Shown here: positions 37,089 through 48,624 of the stretch, piece after piece | How positions within the stretch are numbered: the stretch's first letter is position 1 | Layout of the letters: every line of letters starts with the position of its first letter | NCBI RefSeq assembly: GCF_900114775.1 | Contig: NZ_FOUE01000002.1 | Coordinates: forward strand, 645,857-709,856 | DNA length: 64,000 nucleotides | Direction of reading: 5' to 3' | From: Marinobacter zhejiangensis | GTDB lineage: Bacteria > Pseudomonadota > Gammaproteobacteria > Pseudomonadales > Oleiphilaceae | Program-made: the position numbers and the translations under genes | The notes under the pieces: model-generated | The model's input: only the letters and a program-made list of their open reading frames with translations | What the model was told of the DNA's origin: nothing | The model's database searches: none

Positions 37089-38369
37089 TTATCCTTGCGT
37101 TAATTTGGCAAGCTTACGGCGCGCTTCCTCACCGACTTGTCCACCCGCCTGGGCGGCTGTCTGGTAGAAGCGAACCGCGTCTTCCTGACGGTTTTCGGCC
37201 ACGGCTATGTCTCCAAGCCGCAGGAAGCCAATGGCGGTTGGAACAATGCGATTGGCTTCGGTGAGGTCTTCCCGTGCCTGAGGGTACTGGTTTCGGGCAA
37301 AGGCATTGAGGCCTCGATACAGGCGGTAGCTGAACATGTCAGGGTACAGCGAGACCGCTTTGTCGAAGGCCCGGGCAGCTTCGGCGGTGTTACCGGCACG
37401 TGTCAGCAACTGACCCCGAAGGGCGTGGAACATGGCCTCGTCCGGCTCGATCTCCAACGCTTCATTCACCTTGGCCATGGCGCCGTCAAAGTCTTCCTGG
37501 CGAATCAGGGCGGTGGCTTCGTCGTACGCATCGTAGGCCGGTTGCAGCGCATTTAACCGGGCCATTTTCCGCTGGAACTGCTCACGCCCGCGAGTACCGC
37601 CGGGGCCAATCTCCCTGGCCATCTCCAGGTTTCGATTCACCCGGGTCTGGGACGGTGGGTGGGTGGCAAACAGACTCGACAGGTAGTTCGCTTCCTGGCC
37701 CTGGGACATGTTTACAAACAACTGCTGGAGCTCAACGGCGGCCATGGGATCGTAACCGGCCTTGACCATATACCTGATGCCAAACCGGTCGGACTCCAGT
37801 TCGTCGCCCTGACCGTACTGGGCAAGGGCCAGCTGGGAGCCGAGGTTGGCGCTGCCCATGATCACATTGGCCAGCCCGCTGTCGCCCATGGCCATGCCCA
37901 GGCCTGCCATGCCGGCATTGAGGATCATCCCGGTTTGCATGCGCTGGACGCTGTGGCGAGCCGCGGCATGGACAATTTCATGACCGAGCACCGAGGCCAG
38001 CTGCGCTTCGTCTTCAAGTTGGGTGAGCAGGCCGCGGTTGATGGCGATCTTGCCGGAAGGCAGTGCCCAGGCGTTAGGAACACTGCTGTTCAGGATAACG
38101 AATTCATAGGGCAGGTCAGGGCGGTCACTGACCGCCGCCAGTTTATTGCCAACCTCGCTCACGTAGAACGTGAGGTTCGGGTCGAGATAGAACTGCCCAC
38201 CCTGGGTTTGTTGGGTGGGAATGTATTGCTCGGCCCCCATGGCCATTTCCTGGCTTTCTGAAATCAATGACAGCTGGCTTTCGCCTGTGACCGGATTGAC
38301 TGCGCAACCTGAAGTGAGGGCAACTGCCATTCCCAGTGCCAGCCAGCGGCGATAACTACGATTTCTCAC
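37089..38369 (-). CDS. M48 family zinc metalloprotease lipoprotein with TPR repeats (BepA-like)
   Basis: Periplasmic lipoprotein protease of 426 residues. The signal ends at the lipobox LTSGC (Cys22). The zinc motif HEIVH is at 130-134 and the third ligand is in ELESDRFG. TPR repeats fill about 270-415. This is the BepA/YfgC layout, known for clearing misassembled outer-membrane proteins such as LptD. No adjacent envelope gene adds to this. Confidence 0.9.
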   Translation of the reverse strand: MRNRSYRRWLALGMAVALTSGCAVNPVTGESQLSLISESQEMAMGAEQYIPTQQTQGGQFYLDPNLTFYVSEVGNKLAAVSDRPDLPYEFVILNSSVPNAWALPSGKIAINRGLLTQLEDEAQLASVLGHEIVHAAARHSVQRMQTGMILNAGMAGLGMAMGDSGLANVIMGSANLGSQLALAQYGQGDELESDRFGIRYMVKAGYDPMAAVELQQLFVNMSQGQEANYLSSLFATHPPSQTRVNRNLEMAREIGPGGTRGREQFQRKMARLNALQPAYDAYDEATALIRQEDFDGAMAKVNEALEIEPDEAMFHALRGQLLTRAGNTAEAARAFDKAVSLYPDMFSYRLYRGLNAFARNQYPQAREDLTEANRIVPTAIGFLRLGDIAVAENRQEDAVRFYQTAAQAGGQVGEEARRKLAKLTQG

Positions 38370-38564
38370 AACCCGTCTCCCTTACGTGGTCTTGCTGAGT
38401 GGTAATGTCCATCACCTGCATCTAAGGTGAAATTGACGGTGTTATACCACACTAGCGGGAAACGGAGTGTGATCCGGATTTCCGCCTGTGGAGGGCCTTC
38501 AGCCTTTAAGATATGATGCGCGCCGCCGCGAAAGGTTTCTCCCCACACTCCCGGAAAGGTATTG

Positions 38565-39311
38565 ATGTCCGATTATCTCGAGTTATTGGCTCTGGTCTGG
38601 TTTTTCGTGTGTTGGCTGGGATACAGCGAATATTCGCGCCGGCGGGCGAACGACCGCCCCTGTCTCTCCAATACCCTGGACATCTATCGCGGTGACTGGA
38701 TGCGGGTGATGCTGCAACGGGGCAACCGCATTTCCGACGCCTCGGTGGTTGGCAACCTGGAACGTAACGGTGCCTTCTTCGCGTCCAGCTGCCTGCTGAT
38801 CCTGGCCGGTATCATCACCGCGCTGGGTTATACTCAGGAAGTGATGGAAGTGTTCAGCACGATGCCCTTCAGCACCATGCCCAGCCGTGAAATATGGGAG
38901 CTGCGGATGGTGGTGTTGATGGTGGTGTTCATCTACGCCTTTTTCAAATTTACCTGGTCCATGCGCATGTACAATTTTGTGGCGGTGTTGATTGGCAGCG
39001 CCCCAATGCCGGACGACAAACAGATCAGCCCGGCGGCCAGGGAAGCGTTTGCGGTCAATGCAGCCAGCGTCTGTAACATGGCGGGTGACGCCTTCAACCT
39101 TGGGCTGCGCTCCTATTACTATGCCCTGGCCGTGGTGGCCTGGTTTATTCACCCGATCACGTTCATGATCGCGTCCACCTGGGTTGTGCTTGTTCTTTAC
39201 CGGCGGGAGTTTCGCTCGGCGGCGCTGACTGCGCTGCGCCAGGGCAAGGTATTTGAAGAGCCCGGTGGGCGTACCGGGAAGACGGACAAATTCACAGCAA
39301 ATCTGAAGTAA
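38565..39311 (+). CDS. DUF599-type integral membrane protein
   Basis: Protein of 248 residues with about four to five hydrophobic helices (starting LALVWFFVCWLGY, then ASSCLLILAGIITALGY, MVVLMVVFIYAFFKF and ALAVVAWFIHPITFMIASTWVVL). A charged cytoplasmic tail follows. It matches the DUF599 pattern; function is unknown. I chose the ATG at 38565 (GGAAAGG upstream) over the overlapping TTG at 38562. It heads a possible small operon with the two thioesterases. Confidence 0.75.
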   Translation: MSDYLELLALVWFFVCWLGYSEYSRRRANDRPCLSNTLDIYRGDWMRVMLQRGNRISDASVVGNLERNGAFFASSCLLILAGIITALGYTQEVMEVFSTMPFSTMPSREIWELRMVVLMVVFIYAFFKFTWSMRMYNFVAVLIGSAPMPDDKQISPAAREAFAVNAASVCNMAGDAFNLGLRSYYYALAVVAWFIHPITFMIASTWVVLVLYRREFRSAALTALRQGKVFEEPGGRTGKTDKFTANLK

Positions 39312-39322
39312 GGGCTGATTGA

Positions 39323-39802
39323 ATGACGGATACCACACTGATGGACCGGGTGACCCGGTTTATCGACACCCTGCAGCAATCACAGGCATTGGGATTAACG
39401 GTGACGGATGCAGCTCACAACCACCTGGTGTTGTGTCTGCCATACAGCAAGCAGATCATTGGTAATCCGGAGACCGGAGTGATTCATGGTGGAGCGATCA
39501 CCACGTTGATGGACACTGCGTCAGGGTCGGTAATGATCTGTGCACTGCCAGAGTTTGAGCTATGTCCCACCCTGGATCTCCGGGTGGACTACATGCGCGC
39601 CGCTGAACCCCACAAACCGGTGTATGCCCGGGCTGAGGCGTATCGGGTAACCCGGAATATCATCTTTACCCGATGTGAGGCGTATCAGGAGCCAGGTAAG
39701 GCGGTGGCTCAATGTGTTGGCACCTTTATGCGCATTGGTAAAGAGGCAACCCCAAAATCCTATCGTGACCTGATTACCGGAGATGCACATGACAACGGCT
39801 GA
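39323..39802 (+). CDS. PaaI-type hotdog-fold thioesterase, copy 1
   Basis: Predicted acyl-CoA thioesterase of 159 residues. The hotdog signature HGGAITTLMDTASGSVMI is at about 56-73, followed by the typical DLRVDYMRAA strand. Substrate unknown. The stop overlaps the start of the next gene by 14 bases, so the pair is coupled. Confidence 0.88.
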   Translation: MTDTTLMDRVTRFIDTLQQSQALGLTVTDAAHNHLVLCLPYSKQIIGNPETGVIHGGAITTLMDTASGSVMICALPEFELCPTLDLRVDYMRAAEPHKPVYARAEAYRVTRNIIFTRCEAYQEPGKAVAQCVGTFMRIGKEATPKSYRDLITGDAHDNG

Positions 39803-40223
39803 AGTACTCCGCTACACCCAGGAAACGGGTGACTTTTCCCGGATGCTCAATGACATTCCCTACGCCACGTTTATCGGGCTTGAGTGCGAGCGCTTTGGTG
39901 ACGACCTGATTTTCCGCCTGCCGCGTAAGGCCTCCAATATCGGGAACCCGATCCTGCCGGCCATCCATGGTGGGGTGATTGGCGGGTTTATGGAGCTGTC
40001 AGCGGCCATCTACCTGATGATGTCCCAGGAAGTGCTGCGGATGCCGCTTATTGTGGATTTCTCACTGGACTATCTGCGAGCTGGCCTCGACCGGGAAACC
40101 TTTGCCGAATGCAGGCTCACCCGTCAGGGTAACCGGGTGGCCAACGTGATGATCACCGCCTGGCAAAAGTCCCGCAACGAGCCGATTGCCACCGCCCGAG
40201 CGCATTTCCTGCTGGAAGACTGA
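39789..40223 (+). CDS. PaaI-type hotdog-fold thioesterase, copy 2
   Basis: Second predicted thioesterase of 144 residues, only moderately similar to its neighbour: HGGVIGGFMELSAAIYLMMS replaces HGGAITTLMDTASGS, so the active-site Asp becomes Glu in the same place. The ATG at 39789 is 6 bases after GGAG; the in-frame ATG at 39783 is too close. Overlaps copy 1. Confidence 0.85.
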   Translation: MTTAEVLRYTQETGDFSRMLNDIPYATFIGLECERFGDDLIFRLPRKASNIGNPILPAIHGGVIGGFMELSAAIYLMMSQEVLRMPLIVDFSLDYLRAGLDRETFAECRLTRQGNRVANVMITAWQKSRNEPIATARAHFLLED

Positions 40224-40248
40224 CACGTCCATTTTGCCAGCCAGGGGC

Positions 40249-40276
40249 CTTGAAATGCCTGAGTGAGGCCCCACTT
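40249..40276 (+). promoter_or_regulatory. sigma-32-type promoter of htpG
   Basis: CTTGAAA (40249-40255), 13 bases of spacer, CCCCACTT (40269-40276). This fits the heat-shock consensus CTTGAA-N13-17-CCCCATNT with one mismatch. It lies 84 bases upstream of htpG, whose homologue is a known sigma-32 gene. Confidence 0.75.
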
Positions 40277-40360
40277 CTGAGTGCATGACCAAATTTAGCC
40301 GGCCAGTCCTTAAGCTGACCGGCGTAATGTGTTCCATTGCAGTCAGGAGAATTCCAAGCC

Positions 40361-42253
40361 ATGACGGTTGAATCACAGAAAGAAACCCTGGGCTTTCAGA
40401 CCGAAGTGAAGCAGCTGCTTCACCTGATGATCCACTCCCTCTATTCCAACAAGGAAATCTTCCTCCGGGAGCTGATCTCCAACGCGTCTGACGCTGAAGA
40501 TAAACTGCGCTTTGCCGCCCTCAAGGACGATAGCCTGTATGAGGGTGTGTCCGACCTGAACATCCGCATCGACTTTGATGAGGAAGCCAACACCGTCACC
40601 ATCACCGATAACGGTATTGGGATGAACCGTGACGATGTCATCAATAACCTGGGCACGATTGCCAAGTCCGGAACCGCGGAATTTCTTAAGCAACTATCTG
40701 GCGACGAAAAGAAAGACAGCAAGCTGATCGGCCAGTTTGGTGTTGGCTTCTACTCCGCCTTTATTGTGGCGGACCGGGTGGAAGTCTTTACCCGTAAGGC
40801 AGGTGCGTCTGCCGAGGACGGTATCCGCTGGGAGTCCAAGGGCGACGGTGAGTTCAGTATTGAGCCGGTTACCCGTGAAGCCCGTGGTACCCAGATTGTC
40901 CTGCACCTGAAGGCGGATGAAAAAGAATTCGCCAACGGCTGGCGCTTGCGCTCCCTGGTCAAGAAATACTCTGACCACATTTCGTTCCCGGTGGTGATGA
41001 AAGCCGAAGGCGGGGAAGATGGTGAGGAAGCGAAAGACGAAACCGTGAATGACGCGACCGCGTTGTGGACTCTGCCTCGTAACGAAGTGAAGGACGAGGA
41101 ATACAAAGAGTTCTACAAGCACATTGCCCACGACTTTGAAGACCCCCTGAGCTGGTCCCACAACAAGGTGGAAGGCAAGCTGGATTACACCAGCCTGCTG
41201 TACCTGCCAGCACGGGCGCCTTTTGACCTGTACAACCGGGAAGCCCCGCGGGGCCTGAAACTGTACGTGCAACGCGTGTTCATCATGGACGATGCCGAAC
41301 AGTTCCTGCCGCTGTACCTGCGCTTCACCAAGGGTGTGATCGATTCTAATGACCTGTCCCTGAACGTCTCCCGTGAGATCCTTCAGAACGACAGCACCGT
41401 TGAGAGCATCAAGTCGGCACTCACCAAGCGGGTACTGGACATGATGTCCAAGCTGGCGAAGAAAGACCCGGAGCAATACCAGAAATTCTGGGACGAGTTT
41501 GGCCAGGTTCTGAAGGAAGGTCCGGCAGAAGACTTCGGTAACCGTGAAAAGGTCGCCGGCCTGTTGCGCTTTGCCTCCACCCACACCGGAGAGGCCACCC
41601 AGAACGTTTCCCTGGACGACTACATTGGCCGCATGAAAGACGGCCAGAAAAAGATCTACTACATCACTGCTGACAGCTTTGTGGCCGCCAAGAGCAGCCC
41701 GCACCTGGAAGTGTTCCGCAAGAAAGGTATCGAGGTACTGATTCTGTGTGACCGCATCGACGAGTGGATGATGGGTTACCTCAACGAGTACGACAGCAAG
41801 CAGTTCCAGGATGTCGCTCGTGGTGAGCTGGATCTCGGCGATACCGAGACCGAAGAAGACAAGAAGCAGCAGGAAGAAGCCACCAAGACCCACAAGGAAC
41901 TGCTGGAGCGCATCCAGAAGGCCCTTGAAGGGCGGGTTCAGGAAGTCCGGGTGACCAACCGCCTGACCGACTCTCCGGCCTGTCTGGTGGTGGGTGATCA
42001 CGATATGGGCGCCCAGATGAAAAAAATCATGGAAGCGGCCGGTCAGACCGTGCCTGACAGTAAGCCGATCTTTGAGATCAACGTAGAGCATCCGCTGGTT
42101 CAGCGCCTCGAAACCGAGCAGGGCGAGGAGCGCTTTGGTGAACTGTCTGCGGTGCTGTTCGACCAGGCCACCCTGGCCAGCGGTGAACAGCTGCAGGACC
42201 CGGGTGCTTACGTTGCCCGCCTGAACCGTCTGTTGCTGGAACTGTCTCACTGA
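40361..42253 (+). CDS. htpG: molecular chaperone HtpG (Hsp90)
   Basis: Bacterial Hsp90 of 630 residues, the family length. The N-terminal GHKL ATPase shows [26 protein letters not shown] and [11 protein letters not shown]. The middle and C-terminal dimer domains follow, with [11 protein letters not shown] in the middle. The ATG at 40361 with AGGAGA upstream is the family start ([15 protein letters not shown]); the frame extends to 40337. A heat-shock promoter lies upstream. Confidence 0.97.
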   Translation: MTVESQKETLGFQTEVKQLLHLMIHSLYSNKEIFLRELISNASDAEDKLRFAALKDDSLYEGVSDLNIRIDFDEEANTVTITDNGIGMNRDDVINNLGTIAKSGTAEFLKQLSGDEKKDSKLIGQFGVGFYSAFIVADRVEVFTRKAGASAEDGIRWESKGDGEFSIEPVTREARGTQIVLHLKADEKEFANGWRLRSLVKKYSDHISFPVVMKAEGGEDGEEAKDETVNDATALWTLPRNEVKDEEYKEFYKHIAHDFEDPLSWSHNKVEGKLDYTSLLYLPARAPFDLYNREAPRGLKLYVQRVFIMDDAEQFLPLYLRFTKGVIDSNDLSLNVSREILQNDSTVESIKSALTKRVLDMMSKLAKKDPEQYQKFWDEFGQVLKEGPAEDFGNREKVAGLLRFASTHTGEATQNVSLDDYIGRMKDGQKKIYYITADSFVAAKSSPHLEVFRKKGIEVLILCDRIDEWMMGYLNEYDSKQFQDVARGELDLGDTETEEDKKQQEEATKTHKELLERIQKALEGRVQEVRVTNRLTDSPACLVVGDHDMGAQMKKIMEAAGQTVPDSKPIFEINVEHPLVQRLETEQGEERFGELSAVLFDQATLASGEQLQDPGAYVARLNRLLLELSH

Positions 42254-42277
42254 TCCGGACCCGGCTCAGGCGACACT

Positions 42278-42496
42278 ATGCAGCACATCATCGTGGACAT
42301 CTCGATCACCCCTGAGGAGTGGGTAAAGCTCTATCAGGGGGTCGCACGGGATGTCCATGCCCGGGCCAGGGACGGACGCAGTGTCCGTTTCCCGGCCCGA
42401 ATACTTTCTCCCTTCTTTCTCCGTGACGGTATTCACGGTGCCTTTCGTATTTCCTTCGATGCCAACGGCAAGTTCCAGACGGTAGACCGTCTGTAA
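42278..42496 (+). CDS. DUF2835 family protein
   Basis: Small 72-residue protein with the pattern of DUF2835: EEWVKLYQGVARDVHARARD, GRSVRFPARIL and GAFRISFDANGKF. Function unknown, found widely in Pseudomonas-like genomes. It sits 24 bases after htpG and ends at a terminator, so it may be in the htpG transcript. Confidence 0.85.
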   Translation: MQHIIVDISITPEEWVKLYQGVARDVHARARDGRSVRFPARILSPFFLRDGIHGAFRISFDANGKFQTVDRL

Positions 42497-42511
42497 GTTC
42501 CATTTCGCTTA

Positions 42512-42549
42512 CGCCTTCGATAACCAAAAGCTTTTAAGGCGGTTTTTTT
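42512..42549 (+). terminator. intrinsic terminator after DUF2835
   Basis: CGCCTT (42512-42517) pairs with AAGGCG (42536-42541) around an 18-base loop, followed at 42543 by seven T. The large loop makes the stem weaker than usual. Confidence 0.55.
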
Positions 42550-42620
42550 AATTAATTGTATCTCTCGTTCCGGGGGTTGCTATCGTAGTCCTGTACCGAA
42601 TGAAACACAGGAGACGCACC

Positions 42621-42713
42621 ATGCCCCTTAGGGAATCTGGCTCGTGGAACTCCAGATTCGGTGTTGTCGAGCTTCTGGCGGAGTATTGGGCAGACTATGC
42701 CGTCACCCATTAA
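42621..42713 (+). CDS. possible small ORF of 30 codons upstream of katG
   Basis: ATG at 42621 with CAGGAG 7 bases before it encodes MPLRESGSWNSRFGVVELLA and 10 more residues, then TAA. No family recognised. The coding part contains an 8-bp inverted repeat (GAATCTGG/CCAGATTC, 42633-42659), which could also be an RNA hairpin. It lies before the OxyR-type promoter, so it would need its own promoter. A short ORF in a 400-base gap can arise by chance. Confidence 0.3.
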   Translation: MPLRESGSWNSRFGVVELLAEYWADYAVTH

Positions 42714-42763
42714 CTCTGAGCTTTGAAAGTCTTGGCACCCGTTCCAGGAAAGGAAAGTGCACG

Positions 42764-42826
42764 ATAGCGAACAGCTATCTGGTTGGTAGGAATTCTTCAA
42801 GCAGCGATTTGCCGGTCACCTATAGT
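42764..42826 (+). promoter_or_regulatory. OxyR-type site and katG promoter
   Basis: ATAG (42764-42767), N7, CTAT (42775-42778), N7, GTAG (42786-42789) follows the OxyR pattern ATAG-N7-CTAT-N7-ATAG-N7-CTAT; the fourth quarter-site is not matched. The full site would end at 42800, touching the likely -35 (42798-42803, poor match) of a promoter with -10 TATAGT (42821-42826) at 17 bases. Activator sites commonly abut weak -35 elements. Confidence 0.72.
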
Positions 42827-42881
42827 TAGTGATGCTCCGGTCTCAAAGTCGCTGACCCGTCAGGTACGAGTGACCTCATAG

Positions 42882-45071
<2,190 letters not shown>

Positions 45072-45085
45072 CCACTGAAGAATCA

Positions 45086-45107
45086 CGGGCCCCTTTTTTG
45101 GGGCCCG
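45086..45107. terminator. hairpin after katG
   Basis: Perfect 8-bp stem CGGGCCCC/GGGGCCCG (45086-45093, 45100-45107) with a T6 loop. No T-run follows, but its position right after katG makes a terminator likely. Confidence 0.6.
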
Positions 45108-45194
45108 GCTACCAAACGCCCGCCAAATTCCTTACAATCCCGCCCCGATTGTTTTTTGATCAACTCTTCGCTGCCATACATCTCCGGAGCCTCA

Positions 45195-46160
45195 ATGCGA
45201 ATTATCCTTGCCCCGATGGAAGGGCTGGTTGATGCACCCATCCGTGAAATCCTCACGGCGGTTGGTGGCATCGACCGCAGTGTGACTGAATTCATCCGGG
45301 TCACCCATGGCATGCTGCCTCCTCGTATCTTCTACAAGTACGCGCCGGAGCTTCACAACGGCTCGTTGACCCGGGTTGGCGTGCCTGTGGCGGTGCAGTT
45401 GTTGGGGTCGGATCCGGAAATGATGGCGCGGCACGGGGTCAGGGCAGCGGAACTGGGGGCATCTCAGGTTGATATCAATTTTGGCTGTCCGGCCAAGACC
45501 GTGAACCGTCACAAGGGCGGCTGCGTGCTGATGCGAGAGCCGGAACAAATGCAACGGATCACCGAAGCCGTTTGTCAGGCCGTGCCGTCAGCCGTACCCG
45601 TGACGGCGAAGATGAGACTGGGGTATGACGACCGCTCCATGGCAGTCGCCTGTGGACAGGCGCTGGAAGCGGCGGGCGCTGATGAAATCGTCATCCATGC
45701 GCGAAGCAAGGTGGATGGCTATAAGCCACCGGCGTATTGGGAGGAAATTGCCCGGGTGCGGAACGCGGTTCGAACCCAGGTTATTGCCAATGGTGAGGTC
45801 TGGACTGTTGAGGACTACTGGCGCTGCCGAGAGGTGAGTGGCTGCGACGATGTGATGATCGGGCGGGGCCTGGTGACCCGGCCTGACCTGGCTCGACTGA
45901 TCAAGGCCAGCCAGGCAGGGGAAGAAGGTGAGCCACTGAGCTGGGCTGGCGTGGTGGAGCAGGTGGTTGCTTACGGTGCGGAGCTGGAGCAACGCCTGGA
46001 AGACCGTTACGTGACCGGTCGCCTCAAGCAATGGCTGAACTACCTGCGACGGGGTTACCCTGAAGCAGAGGCGGTTTGGTCAAAGGCCCGAAAGATTCGA
46101 GAAGCGGCGCCGCTGTATCAGTGCCTGAATGACTCCGCGCGGTACTTCCAGGCCGCCTGA
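45195..46160 (+). CDS. dusC: tRNA-dihydrouridine synthase, DusC type
   Basis: FMN enzyme that reduces uridine in tRNA (U16 for DusC in Escherichia coli), 321 residues. It begins RIILAPMEGLVDAPIREIL, has VDINFGCPAKTVNRHKGGC with the catalytic Cys, and the FMN-binding VIANGEVW and MIGRGLVTRP. The ATG at 45195 is 6 bases after GGAG. Convergent with fba 13 bases away. Confidence 0.9.
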   Translation: MRIILAPMEGLVDAPIREILTAVGGIDRSVTEFIRVTHGMLPPRIFYKYAPELHNGSLTRVGVPVAVQLLGSDPEMMARHGVRAAELGASQVDINFGCPAKTVNRHKGGCVLMREPEQMQRITEAVCQAVPSAVPVTAKMRLGYDDRSMAVACGQALEAAGADEIVIHARSKVDGYKPPAYWEEIARVRNAVRTQVIANGEVWTVEDYWRCREVSGCDDVMIGRGLVTRPDLARLIKASQAGEEGEPLSWAGVVEQVVAYGAELEQRLEDRYVTGRLKQWLNYLRRGYPEAEAVWSKARKIREAAPLYQCLNDSARYFQAA

Positions 46161-46172
46161 GCGGCGCGTTCC

Positions 46173-47201
46173 TCAGACCATCGCATCGCTCTCCATATCC
46201 GGCGTGTAGGCGCCCAGTGTCGCCAACCCGTTCATCTTGGCCCGGTGGTACAGGGCCGACTGCGCCGCTGCCACCCGGTCCGCCTGCCCCATCCAGGCTT
46301 TGAGGGCGGGTTCCTGCAACGCTCGTCCGTAGGAGAAGCTAAGGTTCCAGGGGCGTTTCACCATACAGTTAATGGCGTTGAGGTTTTCGGTCGCCTCTAC
46401 CGGGGTTTGCCCGCCTGACAGGAAATTGATGCCCGGGACGGCCGCCGGTACTACCCGCTGGAATACCTTCAGTGTCCACTCGGCAACCTGTTCCGGCGTT
46501 GCCTGGCCCGGATGGGCCTTGCCCGGCGTGATCATGCTGGGCTTCAGCAGCATGGCCTCGAGTATTACCCGGTGCTGGTGAAGGGCATGGAAAACCTCAT
46601 GCAAGACCTGCTCTGACACCTCGGCGCAGCGCTCTATGGGGTGGTCGCCATCAATCAGCACTTCTGGCTCGACAATGGGCACCACACCTTTCGACTGACA
46701 AATCGCGGCATAGCTGGCCAGCACGTTGGCGTTCTGGGCAACGGCCAGTCGGCCAGGGTTGTGGTGGTCGATGTGGTAGACACAGCGCCATTTCGCGAAC
46801 CGTGCGCCCAGGGCAATGTAGGCGTCCAGACGTTCCTCCAGGCCATCCAGGCCCCGTGTGATTTCGTCCCCCGGCGCGTTGGCCAGAGGGACTTTGCCCT
46901 TATCGACCTTTATACCGGGCACAATGCCTTGACGCATGGCGACCTGGGGCAGGGGAACACCGTCACTGCCCACTTGTGTCAGGGTTTCCTCAAACAGGAT
47001 GACACCGTTGACGAACTTTCCGAGATCCGGCGTTTCCAGTACCAGGCTACGGTAACGACGTCGGTTCTCCTCCGTTGACTCGGTATTGATGGCGGCAAAT
47101 CGTTTGGCGATGGTCGGGCTGCTTTCATCCGCGGCAAGGATGCCTTTACCGCCTTGCACCAAGGCGTCGATGGTGTCCCTGAGTTGTTCCTTTATGCTCA
47201 T
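46173..47201 (-). CDS. class I fructose-bisphosphate aldolase
   Basis: Schiff-base aldolase of 342 residues, the eukaryote-like class I type rather than bacterial class II Fba. It shows GKGILAADESSPTIAKRF near the N-terminus and the catalytic Lys220 in EAMLLKPSMITPGK. Glycolysis/gluconeogenesis is expected. The ATG at 47201 follows GGAGGACGCT; the frame is open to 47234. Confidence 0.9.
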   Translation of the reverse strand: MSIKEQLRDTIDALVQGGKGILAADESSPTIAKRFAAINTESTEENRRRYRSLVLETPDLGKFVNGVILFEETLTQVGSDGVPLPQVAMRQGIVPGIKVDKGKVPLANAPGDEITRGLDGLEERLDAYIALGARFAKWRCVYHIDHHNPGRLAVAQNANVLASYAAICQSKGVVPIVEPEVLIDGDHPIERCAEVSEQVLHEVFHALHQHRVILEAMLLKPSMITPGKAHPGQATPEQVAEWTLKVFQRVVPAAVPGINFLSGGQTPVEATENLNAINCMVKRPWNLSFSYGRALQEPALKAWMGQADRVAAAQSALYHRAKMNGLATLGAYTPDMESDAMV

Positions 47202-47279
47202 AGCGTCCTCCGTTGTCGGGCGGTTCCATGGCAAAAGTATAGACGTGACCAGGGGTGGAGGCGGCTTATAACCCGGAAC

Positions 47280-47834
47280 TCAGTCGGAACCCACAAACTG
47301 CACGATGGCAGACTTGTGTTCCTGGTCCTTCAACCAGGTTTTGAAGGTGACGGCCTTTTCGGCGGCTTCCGCTCCCACCACGTTCTTCAGTCGTTCAACC
47401 TTCAGCGCTTCCATCTTCTGATCCCTGACTTTACGTTGCCACTGGTCGGTAAATACCTTGGGCAGCTTATGGGCAAGCTCAAGGGACTTGAGGAGGGTCC
47501 ATTCACTGCCGTCCAGCCAGGCTTCGTCGCAGGAACCGCACAGGTCAATCCGATTGCGGTGGGCGCTGGAAATCGTGTACTTGGTCATCAGCTTGGCGCA
47601 TTTGGGGCAGGATAGCGCGGTGGCCGTGTCCGGTTCTACGGTGATTTCTTCTGCAGCAGCCTCTGTTGCAGCAATCTGCTCATCCGGTTCGGTGGGAATG
47701 GTGCGCTCGGCCCAGTCACGATAATAGAGCAGGGACACCGAGGCGCCGTCACACTCTGTGCAGCCCATCACCGGAAGGCTGTCATCCAGCTTGGTTGGTT
47801 TGAGATCCGTGGACTTGCACTTAGGACACTTCAT
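47280..47834 (-). CDS. TFIIB-type zinc-ribbon protein
   Basis: Protein of 184 residues with two zinc-binding units: C3-x2-C6 with C25-x2-C28 at the N-terminus, and CPKC/LCGSCDEAWLDGSEW near the middle, the zf-TFIIB pattern. The C-terminal half is charged and helical. Function unknown. Upstream of fba on the same strand, with 78 bases between. Confidence 0.7.
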   Translation of the reverse strand: MKCPKCKSTDLKPTKLDDSLPVMGCTECDGASVSLLYYRDWAERTIPTEPDEQIAATEAAAEEITVEPDTATALSCPKCAKLMTKYTISSAHRNRIDLCGSCDEAWLDGSEWTLLKSLELAHKLPKVFTDQWQRKVRDQKMEALKVERLKNVVGAEAAEKAVTFKTWLKDQEHKSAIVQFVGSD

Positions 47835-47885
47835 AACACTTTCTCCATGAACGGAATGGGCCGGGTTGGGTTGTGCAGCAGGGGA

Positions 47886-48185
47886 TCAGAAGTCCAGATC
47901 GACTCCGCCCCCTTTGCCCGATAACAGCCTGCCGAGTAGCCGGCCAAACCATAGCAAAAGCTCTACCGGCAGTTCGACAAGAATTTCAAGAATATCCCAG
48001 AACGGGTTGTCCTGGTGCCTCTGGCCCCGCTTTTTGCTGGGCCAGAGGAGGTAAGCCAGGACAAAGCCAGCGGCGCCGATACCGAACAATACCCAGTCTG
48101 ATGGCGAGGCCAACACGCCATCGACCACCAGGTAAGTGCTCGCGATAAACAGGCTAACGCCGCAAACCGCTCTGAAGATATCCAT
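47886..48185 (-). CDS. small membrane protein, unrecognised
   Basis: 99 residues with two hydrophobic helices (about 5-28 and 32-48) and an amphipathic C-terminus (WDILEILVELPVELLLWFGRLLGRLL). No family recognised. The ATG at 48185 starts MDIFRAVCGV. It lies in a run of small minus-strand genes. Confidence 0.55.
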   Translation of the reverse strand: MDIFRAVCGVSLFIASTYLVVDGVLASPSDWVLFGIGAAGFVLAYLLWPSKKRGQRHQDNPFWDILEILVELPVELLLWFGRLLGRLLSGKGGGVDLDF

Positions 48186-48211
48186 GGCTCGTTCTCTTTG
48201 GCCGCCTGGGG

Positions 48212-48451
48212 TCAGGCCCCGATTTTCTTCAACACTACGTCCAGCATGACCTGCATGTCGGCATCAATTTCATGGGGCTGAACCCTGGACATGATGTTGC
48301 GAAGTACGCGGGCCTCATTGTCATCAATCTGCCCATCCCGTTCAGCGATGGTCAGGAGTTGACGGAGCTCCTTTGCATCGAGTTTTCCGTCATTGCTAAA
48401 ACACTCGATTGAGCGGAATGACATTTCGAGATAGTCCCGTGATTCCTTCAT
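48212..48451 (-). CDS. small acidic helical protein, possibly EF-hand/TerB-like
   Basis: 79 residues, predicted all-helical. SNDGKLDAKELRQLL resembles half of an EF-hand, and AERDGQIDDNEARVLRNIM is like a second; the repeated pattern is also found in TerB-like folds. Neither is confirmed. Adjacent to the small membrane protein on the same strand. Confidence 0.5.
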   Translation of the reverse strand: MKESRDYLEMSFRSIECFSNDGKLDAKELRQLLTIAERDGQIDDNEARVLRNIMSRVQPHEIDADMQVMLDVVLKKIGA

Positions 48452-48624
48452 TTTCCCTTCCTTTGGTTAGTGGTCCTTCAGCATGCGGCTGCTTTGGTGA
48501 GGGCGACATCGTCCCACAGAATTCAGCGGGGTTCTGTCGACCGTTCGGACTTTCTGTCGCTCTGCCTTTCTGGCGAGTGTCCTCAGAGGCAAGCAGTAGG
48601 TTAAGGGATTAGCCAGACGGGACA

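Noticed and set aside
42552..42800. 82-codon frame on the minus strand before katG
   Set aside because: Overlaps the OxyR-type site region and the small + strand ORF, and lacks a ribosome site or family pattern.
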